64,000 bases of DNA from Alphaproteobacteria bacterium (GTDB taxonomy: Bacteria > Pseudomonadota > Alphaproteobacteria > Rickettsiales > JABCZZ01), in NCBI GenBank assembly GCA_013288335.1, contig JABDCC010000001.1, forward strand, positions 1-64,000, written 5' to 3'. The notes beneath the pieces are model-generated. The model was not told the origin of the DNA. It saw nothing but the letters and a program-made list of their open reading frames with translations, and did no database searches. Made by a program: the position numbers and the translations under genes. Positions 7,633 to 16,115 of the stretch are shown here, one piece after another. Within the stretch, counting starts at the first letter, position 1. Every line of letters starts with the position of its first letter.

Positions 7633-9420
7633 TTGAGTTACATCACCAGCGATATTTTAGCACTTAGTTTTGACGGGCTTACTTCGCCCACCATTAAACT
7701 CAGATTGCCGTTGGAATTACAGGGAACCCATCCGCTTGGTTGGGGCGTTGCCTGGTATCCTAATGATAATCAGGCGGCAGTGGTAACAAAAGATCCGGTG
7801 GCGCGCGGCACGGAAGTGATGATGGACGCAATGACGGACTGGAATAATTACCGCTCTTCCATCTTTTTTTGTAAAGTAAAAGGTGCAGCCAAAGGCTATT
7901 CTCACCATGAAACTCAGCCTTTTACCCGCAGTTTTGCGGGGCAGGACTGGATTTTTATGCATAATGGTGATCTCGATAAAGTAAAACTTGGGATCCTGCA
8001 TGCAGATAAATCGCGCTTTCTGGAACCTATTGGAATTACCGACTCGGAACTCGCATTTTGCTACCTGCTTGGAAAATTGCAGGAGACTGCTGCACGTAAA
8101 TTGTCTGATGTGCCAAATGCACAAATGCTGGGCTGGTTTGAAGAATTGGATGCGCTCGGAAGCGCCGATATGTGCATCTCAGACGGCATTACTATCGCAT
8201 GTTATTACGGTACTAAGTCGGCACGAAATTTATATTATACCAAATTGCAGCCACCGAATAATAATCTTGTGTTCAGCACCGATTCTACTTTCCTGCATGT
8301 CAACGATCCGCGTGATTACTATCGTAGTTCGATCATTGTGACTTCGTCTAATTTTGATGCAGGAGTATGGACAGAAATGCAGCCGGGGCAACTGCTTATC
8401 ATCCGTCAGGGCGCCATTATCTGGGATAGTATAAAAGACGTAAACGCAAAACCCAAACTGAAGAACGGCGAGGGGACTATAAAAAAACCCAATACGTCCG
8501 CAGTCAATATACGCTCTATTACCAAAGCTCCCGATGGTTCAGTGCTTAGTTACCGGGTGTATGATATCACCCATTCCACGGAATATACTTACGATAACCC
8601 GGTGCAACATAGCACCCATACATTCAGGTTGCAGCCGGTCGAAGATCCGGTTCAGGAAGTGGTACACACCACATTCACTATATCTGCAGAGGGCGAAGAG
8701 ACGCATTATGAAGATGAATTTGGCAATCAATGCATACATTACAGCGTGCATAAACCTTATAATAAACTCTCTATCACCACACAGAGTCGTGTAAAAATAT
8801 TTGCAAGTCCTATAGATGATCACAGCCTTTCGCAGCGACAATCGTCTATTCCGCTGGTGTGGATGCCGTGGGCGCGTCAGATGATGACGCCGTATCTGCT
8901 GCCGGAAGAATTGCCGGAATCGCAGCTGCGGGCGCTGACTGAATATGCGATGAGTTTTGTAAAGCGCAATGGCTATAACCTGATTGATACGCTACGCGAC
9001 ATGAATTTAAGCATTTACCGCGACTATAAATATGTGCAGGGAATTACTTCCAATAACACCACTCCGTTTGAAATTTATACATCGCGGCAAGGTGTGTGTC
9101 AGGATTTTGCCAATCTGTTTATCTGCCTCGCGCGCCTCTTAAGCATCCCGGCGCGTTACCGCATGGGCTATATTTATACCGGCGTACATTATGAGAATAA
9201 AATTCAATCGGATGCGTCGCACGCTTGGGTCGAAATTTACATACCTTACGTTGGCTGGCGCGGATTTGACCCGACTAATGGCTGCCAGGTTGCGCAAGAT
9301 CACGTGCGTGTGGCGTGTGGACGAAATTATCGTGATTCCACGCCGACTTCTGGCACTATATATAAGGGCGGCGGCAATGAAAGGCTTACCGTAGAAGTAA
9401 AAATTCAGGAAGTTCCTTAA
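7633..9420 (+). CDS. Class II glutamine amidotransferase-like / transglutaminase-like fusion
   Basis: This 595-residue protein starts at TTG 7633 after AGAGGCGA. Residues 1 to about 265 have the class II amidotransferase (Ntn) fold pattern, with GWGVAWY, SHHETQPF, WIFMHNGDLD and TDSELAFCYLL. Residue 2, normally the catalytic cysteine, is serine. After a linker, YRVYDITHSTEYTYDNPV starts the transglutaminase N-terminal domain. The core follows: GVCQDFANLF (Cys), SHAWVEIYIP (His) and GFDPTNG (Asp), so the protease/transglutaminase triad is complete. The gene is 16 bases downstream of alpha-E and completes the three-gene cluster. The C-terminal part may hydrolyse or transfer amide bonds made by the ATP-grasp enzyme; the N-terminal part may bind glutamine without hydrolysing it. 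Confidence 0.85.
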   Translation: MSYITSDILALSFDGLTSPTIKLRLPLELQGTHPLGWGVAWYPNDNQAAVVTKDPVARGTEVMMDAMTDWNNYRSSIFFCKVKGAAKGYSHHETQPFTRSFAGQDWIFMHNGDLDKVKLGILHADKSRFLEPIGITDSELAFCYLLGKLQETAARKLSDVPNAQMLGWFEELDALGSADMCISDGITIACYYGTKSARNLYYTKLQPPNNNLVFSTDSTFLHVNDPRDYYRSSIIVTSSNFDAGVWTEMQPGQLLIIRQGAIIWDSIKDVNAKPKLKNGEGTIKKPNTSAVNIRSITKAPDGSVLSYRVYDITHSTEYTYDNPVQHSTHTFRLQPVEDPVQEVVHTTFTISAEGEETHYEDEFGNQCIHYSVHKPYNKLSITTQSRVKIFASPIDDHSLSQRQSSIPLVWMPWARQMMTPYLLPEELPESQLRALTEYAMSFVKRNGYNLIDTLRDMNLSIYRDYKYVQGITSNNTTPFEIYTSRQGVCQDFANLFICLARLLSIPARYRMGYIYTGVHYENKIQSDASHAWVEIYIPYVGWRGFDPTNGCQVAQDHVRVACGRNYRDSTPTSGTIYKGGGNERLTVEVKIQEVP

Positions 9421-9520
9421 GAGCTTAGCCCGTTTCTCACCAATAATTAATCTTTGCAGTATAAACCGGCAACATCCCGTGTGATAATCTGCTATTATCA
9501 TCTGAAAGGGTCTTGTCTCT

Positions 9521-11005
9521 ATGCGCAATCTCTTACTCGCTAGCTGCCTAAGCGTTCTTCTGTTTAATGCGGAGTCTTTGCCCGCTGCAGAAGACCCAAA
9601 TCAGGTGCTACATCTTTTAAACCGCATCACTTATGGGCCGACCCCGTTTGAGCAGGCAGAAGTGCAGCGTATAGGAATGTCTGCATATATAGAGCAGCAA
9701 CTCCACCCTGAAAATATTCCCGATTCGCAGCAATTGCAGCAGGCGTTGGCGGCGCTTTCTACCACCCGCGAGTCGCTGTATGAACTTTCCCAGCAATATT
9801 TGCCGCCGGAAGAGAATTTATCTCCAGATGAGAAAAAGGCAGCACGTCAAAAAGCAAAAATTGTGGTGGATGAAATGCGCGAAGCCAAGTTACTGCGCGC
9901 TATTTACAGCCAAGCTCAATTACAGGAACTCATGGTCGATTTCTGGTTTAACCATTTCAATGTGTTTGTAGATAAAGGACCGGATCGTATCTTGATCGGC
10001 ACCTATGAGCGCGATGCCATCCGCCCGCATACCATGGGTAAATTCCGTGATTTGCTGGAAGCGGTTTCCCACCACCCCGCGATGCTGGTGTACTTGGATA
10101 ATTATTTAAATACCGACCCCAACAGCATGGCGGCGCGCGGCAAAAAGAATGGCATTAATGAAAATTATGCCCGTGAGATTATGGAATTGCATACGATGGG
10201 CGTCAATGGCGGTTATACTCAGGCAGATGTTACCACGCTTGCCCATATATTAACCGGACTCGGTCTTGGTTATGGCCCACGCAAGGACAGGGCGGAAAAA
10301 TTCTCAGAGGTAGCATTTGATCCCAAACGTCATGATTTTTCTTCCAAAGAATTTTTAAATACCCCGGTATATGGTCGTGGAGAACAAGAGATAGAACAGG
10401 CGCTGGATATGATAGCGAATCAGCCAGCAACTGCGCATTATATAAGCTATAAAATCGCGCAATATTTTGTGACTGATAATCCTCCGGAAACATTGGTAAA
10501 GGCTATGGCGGATACGTTTACCCGCACCGGGGGCGATATACGTTCAGTGCTCAGCACTATGCTGTATTCCAAAGAATTCTGGGATCCAAAAAATACCAAT
10601 AATAAATTTAAATCGCCACTGCGCTATGCGGTTTCTGCAATACGTTTAAGTGGTGCGCCGGTTTACGATATGGATGTGTTGCATCAGCACATACAACAGA
10701 TGGGAGAGCCGCTTTATGCATGTCTGACACCGGATGGTTATGCAAATGTTAATGATATCTGGCTTAACTCGGATGCGCTTTTAAAACGCATCGATTTTGC
10801 TCGTGTTACGGTCAATGGCAAGTTCCTCAAAAAGGACGATTCACGACAAAGCAGTGTTAAGCCTACGGAGGTTTCGCTTCCCAGTATGATTTCTGCAATG
10901 GGTGGATTGTTGTCGGCCAATACGCAAAAGACTATCAACAATGCAGAACAACCAAAAATCAAACCGATTCTGCTGCTTTCGAGTCCTGAATTTGTTTATT
11001 ACTGA
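9521..11005 (+). CDS. DUF1800 secreted protein
   Basis: This 494-residue protein has a cleavable signal peptide at residues 1-22 or so (MRNLLLASCLSVLLFNAESLPA). The mature part opens with HLLNRITYGPTPFEQAEVQRIG, and later has VDFWFNHFNVF, NENYAREIMELHTMGVNGGYTQADV and KSPLRYAVSAIR, which define the DUF1800 family. Members are almost always next to a DUF1501 gene, as here, 12 bases upstream with GGAG before the next ATG. They are exported proteins of unknown biochemical role. Confidence 0.9.
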   Translation: MRNLLLASCLSVLLFNAESLPAAEDPNQVLHLLNRITYGPTPFEQAEVQRIGMSAYIEQQLHPENIPDSQQLQQALAALSTTRESLYELSQQYLPPEENLSPDEKKAARQKAKIVVDEMREAKLLRAIYSQAQLQELMVDFWFNHFNVFVDKGPDRILIGTYERDAIRPHTMGKFRDLLEAVSHHPAMLVYLDNYLNTDPNSMAARGKKNGINENYAREIMELHTMGVNGGYTQADVTTLAHILTGLGLGYGPRKDRAEKFSEVAFDPKRHDFSSKEFLNTPVYGRGEQEIEQALDMIANQPATAHYISYKIAQYFVTDNPPETLVKAMADTFTRTGGDIRSVLSTMLYSKEFWDPKNTNNKFKSPLRYAVSAIRLSGAPVYDMDVLHQHIQQMGEPLYACLTPDGYANVNDIWLNSDALLKRIDFARVTVNGKFLKKDDSRQSSVKPTEVSLPSMISAMGGLLSANTQKTINNAEQPKIKPILLLSSPEFVYY

Positions 11006-11017
11006 AGGAGAAGTATT

Positions 11018-12244
11018 ATGCTTACGCGCCGCCAGTTTTTACAATCAATCGCCGTTACTGCCGGTTACTACATGTTGCCGCTTGGCAAAGGAGGTTTTGC
11101 GTTTGCAAGCGGAATGCCTGCCCAGAAACGCCTGATAGTTTTATTCCTGCGCGGTGCGGTGGATGGGCTCAGCGTTGTAGTTCCCTACCGTGAAAGTGAC
11201 TATTACGGCAAACGCCCGAATATTGCATTAGCGCTACCCGGACAGGAAGGTGGTGTTATCGATTTGGATGGAAGCTTTGGCCTTAATCCTTCGCTCGCCC
11301 CTTTGATGCCTTATTGGAATAACAAAAGTTTAGCCTTCGTGCATGCCTGTGGAATTCCGACTAACATACGATCGCATTTTGAGGCGCAGGATATCATAGA
11401 AACGGCGTCGCTCGATTCTGTGCATCCTTATGGCTGGATGAATACGCTGGTGGGAGTGTTGCCTGACAAACATTCTTCCATCGCGGCACTTAGTTTCAGT
11501 AATAAATTGCCCAAGATATTTACCGGCACCAATAATGTCGCCACGGTTTCACCGGGGTTAAAAGCCGATAGTAAGCCGGGATTTGATAATCCAAAACTTG
11601 AACAGGATTTTGCATCGCTTTATGCAGGAAACTCTGCCTTAAACGGGCTTTATAATGAAGGTACAAAATCGCGCGCGCAGCTGGTGGATGATTTGCGCAA
11701 GGAAATGACTGCGTCGGGTGGTGGTGCGCCATTTCCTGATGGATTTCCGGGGCAGGCAGCCAAACTTGCTGCGATGATAAGACAGGATCCGGGAATCGAA
11801 ATTGCGTTCATGGATTTAGGTGGCTGGGATACGCACGTGAACCAGGGCAACGGCAAAGGCCAGCTCGCCGAAAAACTTGATAAGCTGGGAGTTGGTCTTG
11901 CCACGCTTGCACAGGATTTAGGCAGTGAATATAGCAACACTACTATCATGGTGATTTCTGAATTTGGCCGCACCGTTGCCGAAAACGGCAATAAAGGAAC
12001 TGATCACGGGCATGGCAATGTAGTTTGGCTGATGGGTGGCGGAGTCAACGGTGGCAAGGTACACGGAAGCTGGCCAGGACTTGCAGAAAACCAGCTATTT
12101 GAAGGGCGCGATTTAGCAATAACTACGGATTTTCGTACCGTCATCATTACGGTGCTCAAAGGGCAATTTGGTTTTGACGACGCAACGATTGCCAAAGTAA
12201 TTCCTAATTTTACGCCGAACAGTGACCTCAATCTGTTTGTTTAA
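11018..12244 (+). CDS. DUF1501 secreted protein (sulfatase-like fold), Tat substrate
   Basis: The N-terminus MLTRRQFLQSIAVTAGYYMLPLGKGGFAFA is a twin-arginine signal (RRQFLQ). RLIVLFLRGAVDGLSVVVPY, MDLGGWDTHVNQG, ISEFGRTVAENGNKGTDHGHGNV and GGVNGGKVHG are the characteristic DUF1501 blocks, related to the alkaline phosphatase/sulfatase superfamily. The histidine- and aspartate-rich DHGHG motif could bind metal. SD GGAG precedes the ATG, and the gene is co-transcribed with the DUF1800 gene. Tat export suggests a folded, possibly metal-loaded protein in the periplasm. The substrate is unknown. The stop abuts the stop of the convergent gene. Confidence 0.9.
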   Translation: MLTRRQFLQSIAVTAGYYMLPLGKGGFAFASGMPAQKRLIVLFLRGAVDGLSVVVPYRESDYYGKRPNIALALPGQEGGVIDLDGSFGLNPSLAPLMPYWNNKSLAFVHACGIPTNIRSHFEAQDIIETASLDSVHPYGWMNTLVGVLPDKHSSIAALSFSNKLPKIFTGTNNVATVSPGLKADSKPGFDNPKLEQDFASLYAGNSALNGLYNEGTKSRAQLVDDLRKEMTASGGGAPFPDGFPGQAAKLAAMIRQDPGIEIAFMDLGGWDTHVNQGNGKGQLAEKLDKLGVGLATLAQDLGSEYSNTTIMVISEFGRTVAENGNKGTDHGHGNVVWLMGGGVNGGKVHGSWPGLAENQLFEGRDLAITTDFRTVIITVLKGQFGFDDATIAKVIPNFTPNSDLNLFV

Positions 12245-12616
12245 TCACGCAGCCATCTTTTTATTTTTGAGCCAGCTTTCTGCCTGAATTATTCCATCTG
12301 CATCAAATATTTTTATTTCGGGATGGACAAATATACTGACGATACCCGCCACCCAATGCTGCCATTCATGTCCGGCAACTAACGCGATACGAGAAATTTT
12401 CTTCTGGTGATCGCGTACAAAAGCAAAATGCGTTTGTGCGGCTTTCATATTTGACCAGCCTTCAAAGGCAGTGGCATCTATTAACAGATTAATGGTGCCA
12501 TTAATTTTTGTTAAATCATCAACGTTTGCTCCGATTTTCTGGAAATCAGCTTCATCGAGCTTACCCTCGATTTTGAGTTTAAGTGCGTCATTGGCAAGTA
12601 CTTCAATATTTATCAT
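12245..12616 (-). CDS. SpoIIAA-like / STAS-related protein
   Basis: This 123-residue cytosolic protein contains LKLKIEGKLDEADFQKI, INLLIDATAFEGWSN, RIALVAGHEWQHW and IKIFDADGIIQAESWL. These match the SpoIIAA-like (DUF3478) family, a STAS-type fold found widely in proteobacteria. No phosphorylatable serine loop typical of anti-anti-sigma factors is evident. GGAGAA lies just upstream of the start. The function is unknown; a role in membrane or stress signalling is only inferred from the fold. Confidence 0.8.
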   Translation of the reverse strand: MINIEVLANDALKLKIEGKLDEADFQKIGANVDDLTKINGTINLLIDATAFEGWSNMKAAQTHFAFVRDHQKKISRIALVAGHEWQHWVAGIVSIFVHPEIKIFDADGIIQAESWLKNKKMAA

Positions 12617-12689
12617 AACATTCTCCTACGGTTAATTCTTGCGGCGAGCATTTCATTCATTGCATTAATTTTCTATAAGGAAATGTGTA

Positions 12690-12745
12690 CTTGAAAACTT
12701 ATAGGAGGTATTTATATAGGTAACGGTATTAAAATTTTATATAGG
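12690..12745 (+). promoter_or_regulatory. Candidate heat-shock-type promoter region of degP
   Basis: CTTGAAA at 12690-12696 resembles the RpoH -35 element, and TTTATATA at 12711-12718 may serve as -10. CTATAAG (12673-12679) and CTTATAG form an inverted repeat around this region, and TTTATATAGG is repeated directly at 12711 and 12736. The assignment is tentative because the -10 side does not match the RpoH consensus well. Confidence 0.3.
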
Positions 12746-12755
12746 ATCTAATGCC

Positions 12756-14225
12756 ATGAAATCATACGTAAAATTTTTAATGATAGCTTTGGGCTCGAGC
12801 GCTATTTCACTTTCTTCTGCATTTGCAGCGGAGGTTCCGCCAAGCTTCGCCGATCTGGTGGAAAAATTAACCCCTGCGGTTGTCAATATTTCCAGCACTC
12901 AGAAAACGAAAGGGATGCAGCCAGGCATGCAGATGTTTGAAATGCCTCCGGGCGCAGAGGTGCCGGAAGAATTTCGCCAGTTTTTTGAACAATTTAATAA
13001 ATTAAATGGCGGGCAGAAGCCTACAGAGCGCGAAGTCTATTCGTTGGGCTCTGGCTTCATCATTGATGAAAATGGCTATATTGCCACCAATAATCATGTG
13101 ATTGCGGATGCCGAAGAAGTGAATGTGATTCTAAGCGATGATACCAAGTTAAAAGCCAAAGTGATCGGGCGCGATACCAAGACCGATCTGGCTTTGCTTA
13201 AAGTCGATGCTGGAAAAAAATTACCCTTTGTTATGCTGGGTGATTCGGATGCGTCACGTGTGGGCGACTGGGTCATTACAATTGGCAATCCTTATGGTCT
13301 GGGTGGAACGGTTACCGCTGGAATTATCTCGGCGCGTGCACGCAATCTCAACGCCGGGCCGTTTGATGATTTTATTCAGACTGATGCGGCAATCAACCGC
13401 GGTAATTCTGGTGGCCCGATGTTTAACATGAAAGGCGAAGTGATTGGCATTAACACAGCGATATTCTCGCCATCCGGTGGAAGTATTGGTATAGGCTTTG
13501 CCGTTCCTATGGCGATGGCAAAACCAGTGCTGATGCAGCTTAAGACTACCGGACATATTGATCGCGGCTGGCTGGGTGTTCGGATTGAGCATGTGAATGA
13601 TGAAATTGCCGACAGTGTGGGCTTGAAGAAAGTATATGGTGCATTGGTTATGGAAGTGGCTAAAGGCAGCCCGTCGGATAAAGCTGGCATTGTAGCCGGT
13701 GACATCATTACTAGTTACGATGGCAAGGAAATCAAGGAAATGCGCAATCTTCCGCTTATGGTTGCCGATACTAAAATTGGCAAACCCGTGCCGATTGAGC
13801 TTTGGCGCAATGGACAGATAAAAACTGTGCAGGTCAAGATTGGTGAGATGAAGGAAGATAAGGAGACGGCGACGGAAAACGCGAGTGAGGGCAAAGAACA
13901 AAATGCCGAATCTGCGCCCAAAGGTAAGCCCGTCCTTGGTCTGTCACTTTCGGTGCTTGGTAGTGAAGAACGTGAAAGGCATGGACTTTCAGCCGATGTA
14001 AAAGGCGTTATCATCACGAATATCAAGCCGGATAGTGCAGCATTAAAACGCGGACTTCAGGCAGGTGATGTGATTACGCAGATAGGTGACACGTTGGTAA
14101 GCAGTCCAACAGATGTAAGTAACGCTGTCGCGAGCGCCCGCAAGGCTGGTCATAAATATGTGTTGTTGCGCATATTCCGCGATAAAGAGGCGGTATTTGC
14201 GACATTGCCACTGGAAGAAAAGTAG
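12756..14225 (+). CDS. degP: Periplasmic serine protease, DegP/HtrA (Do) family
   Basis: The 489 residues include a signal peptide (1 to about 25, ending AFAA). The trypsin-like domain has H114 (TNNHVI), D144 (TKTDLALL) and S218 (NRGNSGGPMF). PDZ1 spans about 275-365 and PDZ2 about 390-485. The length and two PDZ domains fit DegP/DegQ/MucD. The enzyme degrades or refolds misfolded envelope proteins. The segment between the PDZ domains is acidic and low-complexity (KEDKETATENASEGKEQ). The gene is preceded by a long leader with possible heat-shock promoter elements and followed by strong hairpins at 14239-14326. Confidence 0.93.
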   Translation: MKSYVKFLMIALGSSAISLSSAFAAEVPPSFADLVEKLTPAVVNISSTQKTKGMQPGMQMFEMPPGAEVPEEFRQFFEQFNKLNGGQKPTEREVYSLGSGFIIDENGYIATNNHVIADAEEVNVILSDDTKLKAKVIGRDTKTDLALLKVDAGKKLPFVMLGDSDASRVGDWVITIGNPYGLGGTVTAGIISARARNLNAGPFDDFIQTDAAINRGNSGGPMFNMKGEVIGINTAIFSPSGGSIGIGFAVPMAMAKPVLMQLKTTGHIDRGWLGVRIEHVNDEIADSVGLKKVYGALVMEVAKGSPSDKAGIVAGDIITSYDGKEIKEMRNLPLMVADTKIGKPVPIELWRNGQIKTVQVKIGEMKEDKETATENASEGKEQNAESAPKGKPVLGLSLSVLGSEERERHGLSADVKGVIITNIKPDSAALKRGLQAGDVITQIGDTLVSSPTDVSNAVASARKAGHKYVLLRIFRDKEAVFATLPLEEK

Positions 14226-14238
14226 GATCTTTTACTAA

Positions 14239-14329
14239 GGGGGCGATTTCATCGCCCCCGCTCCGCTCTTCCTCTAAAGGGGTCGTCGTGTAGGGCTCCT
14301 CCATGCTGGCAGCGAGGGCAGCATGCCCC
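14239..14329. repeat. Palindromic intergenic region, probable third member of the repeat family
   Basis: A perfect 9-bp stem with a 3-base loop (GGGGGCGAT, TTC, ATCGCCCCC) lies at 14239-14259 just after the degP stop. It could terminate degP. A second hairpin pairs CATGCTG (14302-14308) with CAGCATG (14319-14325). Read on the minus strand, the right end gives TTTAGGGGGCATGCTGCC, nearly the same as the head of the elements at 16992 and 29466. The inner part differs. Confidence 0.5.
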
Positions 14330-15238
14330 CTAAAAAAAGGTTACTATCTCTTCTTTCCTATATCCCTGCGCATACAAGAGCGCCGTTAAATCGCAGTGAT
14401 TTATTCTGGCGGAGGCGCTTTGCTGAACGACAGGTTTTGCATGATAAGCAACGCCCAAGCCTGCGGCAAGTACCATAGGTAAATCATTGGCACCATCGCC
14501 GACTGCTAACACCTGTGAAGTGCTGATATTCTGCGCGCTGGCTACCTGCATCAGAGTTTGTAGTTTTGCGTTTTTATCTAGCACTGGTGGGATGACATAA
14601 CCACTCAGTTTTCCGTTCTTGATTCCAAGGCTATTAGAAGAATCGCTGTGAAAATTGAGTTCATGGGCAACACGCGAAGTAAAAAAGTTAAACCCGCCAG
14701 AAACCAGAATCGTGTAAGCGCCGTTAGCCCGCATGGTAGCAACCAGCTCACGTGCTCCCGGCATGAATTTAACGCGGGAATCATAAACTTCCTGAAGGGT
14801 GGATTCTGGCAAATCTTTAAGCAGATACACCCGTTCATTAAGCGCAGCGATAAAATCAATTTCGCCACGCATGGCGCGCTCAGTGATGGCGGCTACTTGC
14901 GGCTTTACGCCTGCAAAATCGGCTATTTCATCAATACATTCAATCGTAATGATTGTGGAATCCATATCGCTGATGAGCATGCGTTTTTGCCGATATTCGG
15001 TGCTTTGCGCGACAGAATCAATGGGCAGATCGCCTATTACATCCCGCACAATATTTTCAGCCTCAGACGGCTCAATTTTAGAAAAAATAATGTCGCAGGC
15101 AATGTTTTCTGCCAGCCAATCCGTGGTAATTATCTTGGCATTTGCTGCTGTTAATTTTGCTGTAATGTCTGTTATGATGGAATCTGTGAGCGTATTCGTG
15201 CCAACGGGCGTAATTAAAGTGAGAACCGATTTAGACAT
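14330..15238 (-). CDS. serB: Phosphoserine phosphatase SerB
   Basis: The HAD-fold motifs are LISDMDSTIITIECIDEIAD (DxDxT nucleophile loop), ILVSGGFNFF (motif II Ser-Gly-Gly) and AVGDGANDLPMVLAAGLGVAYHAKP (motif III/IV GDGxND). They identify SerB, which makes L-serine from phosphoserine. The N-terminal third is the short ACT-like region typical of proteobacterial SerB. I take the ATG at 15238 (MSKSVLTLITP). The longer frame to 15274 would run into miaA. The start is only 2 bases from the miaA ATG on the other strand. Confidence 0.92.
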   Translation of the reverse strand: MSKSVLTLITPVGTNTLTDSIITDITAKLTAANAKIITTDWLAENIACDIIFSKIEPSEAENIVRDVIGDLPIDSVAQSTEYRQKRMLISDMDSTIITIECIDEIADFAGVKPQVAAITERAMRGEIDFIAALNERVYLLKDLPESTLQEVYDSRVKFMPGARELVATMRANGAYTILVSGGFNFFTSRVAHELNFHSDSSNSLGIKNGKLSGYVIPPVLDKNAKLQTLMQVASAQNISTSQVLAVGDGANDLPMVLAAGLGVAYHAKPVVQQSASARINHCDLTALLYAQGYRKEEIVTFF

Positions 15239-15240
15239 AT

Positions 15241-16080
15241 ATGCATTCCAAAATAACAATAGTATGTGGGCCAACGGCGAGCGGTAAATCTGCTCGTGCG
15301 ATAGACATAGCGAAATCTTCGGACGGTGTCATCATCAATGCGGATGCCATGCAGGTTTACCGTGAACTGCGTGTCATTACTGCACGGCCGACGGCAGAGC
15401 AGGAACGGGTCGTTCCGCATAAATTGTATGGCGTGGTTTCTGTGCGTGAAGCCTTCTCAGTTTCCAAATGGCTGGCGCTAGTAAAAACTGCGATTGATGA
15501 AACATTGGCCGCAGGGAAAAAGCCGATTATCACGGGTGGAACTGGCCTCTATATTAAAGCGCTGATGGAAGGATTGTCACCGATTCCTGATGTACCAGAA
15601 GAAATCCGTACACAGGCAACAACATTATGGGAAGAGCAGGGCAGTGAAGTTTTAAAGGCACGCGACCCTATTATGAGTGCACAACTAAAAGATGGTGATA
15701 TGCAGCGCCATATCCGTGCGCTTGAAGTAATCCTTGCAACAGGTAAGTCGCTTTCCTATTGGCAGGAAGTGCCACGCGTAAAACTCTATCCTGATGCGGA
15801 ATTTGAAATTGAATATATTGATGTTGCGCGCGAAATTTTATATGAGCGGTGTGATGCAAGGTTTATGGCGATGATGGAAATGGGAGCGCTCGAGGAAGTG
15901 AAGGCAGTACATGCAATGAAGCTTGATTCTAAAATACCTGCCATGCGCATAGTAGGTGTGCCGGAGCTTATCAATTATCTCGAAGGAGCTTATAGTTTAG
16001 ACGAAGCAATAATAAAAGCGCAGCAAGCCACGCGCAATTACGCTAAGCGCCAGATAACCTGGTTTAAGCATCAGTTATAG
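15241..16080 (+). CDS. miaA: tRNA dimethylallyltransferase MiaA
   Basis: The P-loop VCGPTASGKSARA starts at residue 8. It is followed by NADAMQVYRELRVITARPT and PIITGGTGLYIKALMEGL, then by QRHIRALEV and TRNYAKRQITWFKHQ, all MiaA signatures. The enzyme adds the isopentenyl group to A37 of tRNAs reading UNN codons. The 279 residues are slightly shorter than the average. No Shine-Dalgarno is visible before ATG 15241, and the divergent serB start is 2 bases away, so the transcript may be leaderless or begin inside serB. Confidence 0.93.
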   Translation: MHSKITIVCGPTASGKSARAIDIAKSSDGVIINADAMQVYRELRVITARPTAEQERVVPHKLYGVVSVREAFSVSKWLALVKTAIDETLAAGKKPIITGGTGLYIKALMEGLSPIPDVPEEIRTQATTLWEEQGSEVLKARDPIMSAQLKDGDMQRHIRALEVILATGKSLSYWQEVPRVKLYPDAEFEIEYIDVAREILYERCDARFMAMMEMGALEEVKAVHAMKLDSKIPAMRIVGVPELINYLEGAYSLDEAIIKAQQATRNYAKRQITWFKHQL

Positions 16081-16115
16081 TTGTATTTTATTTAAGAAAA
16101 CAGTAAACTGTCATT

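Noticed and set aside
13254..13901. 215-codon minus-strand ORF opposite degP
   Set aside because: Antisense to the protease domain, with composition of a frame shadow and no recognisable feature.
15239..15274. Longer SerB start at 15274
   Set aside because: The extra residues are not family-like and lie wholly inside the miaA coding region.
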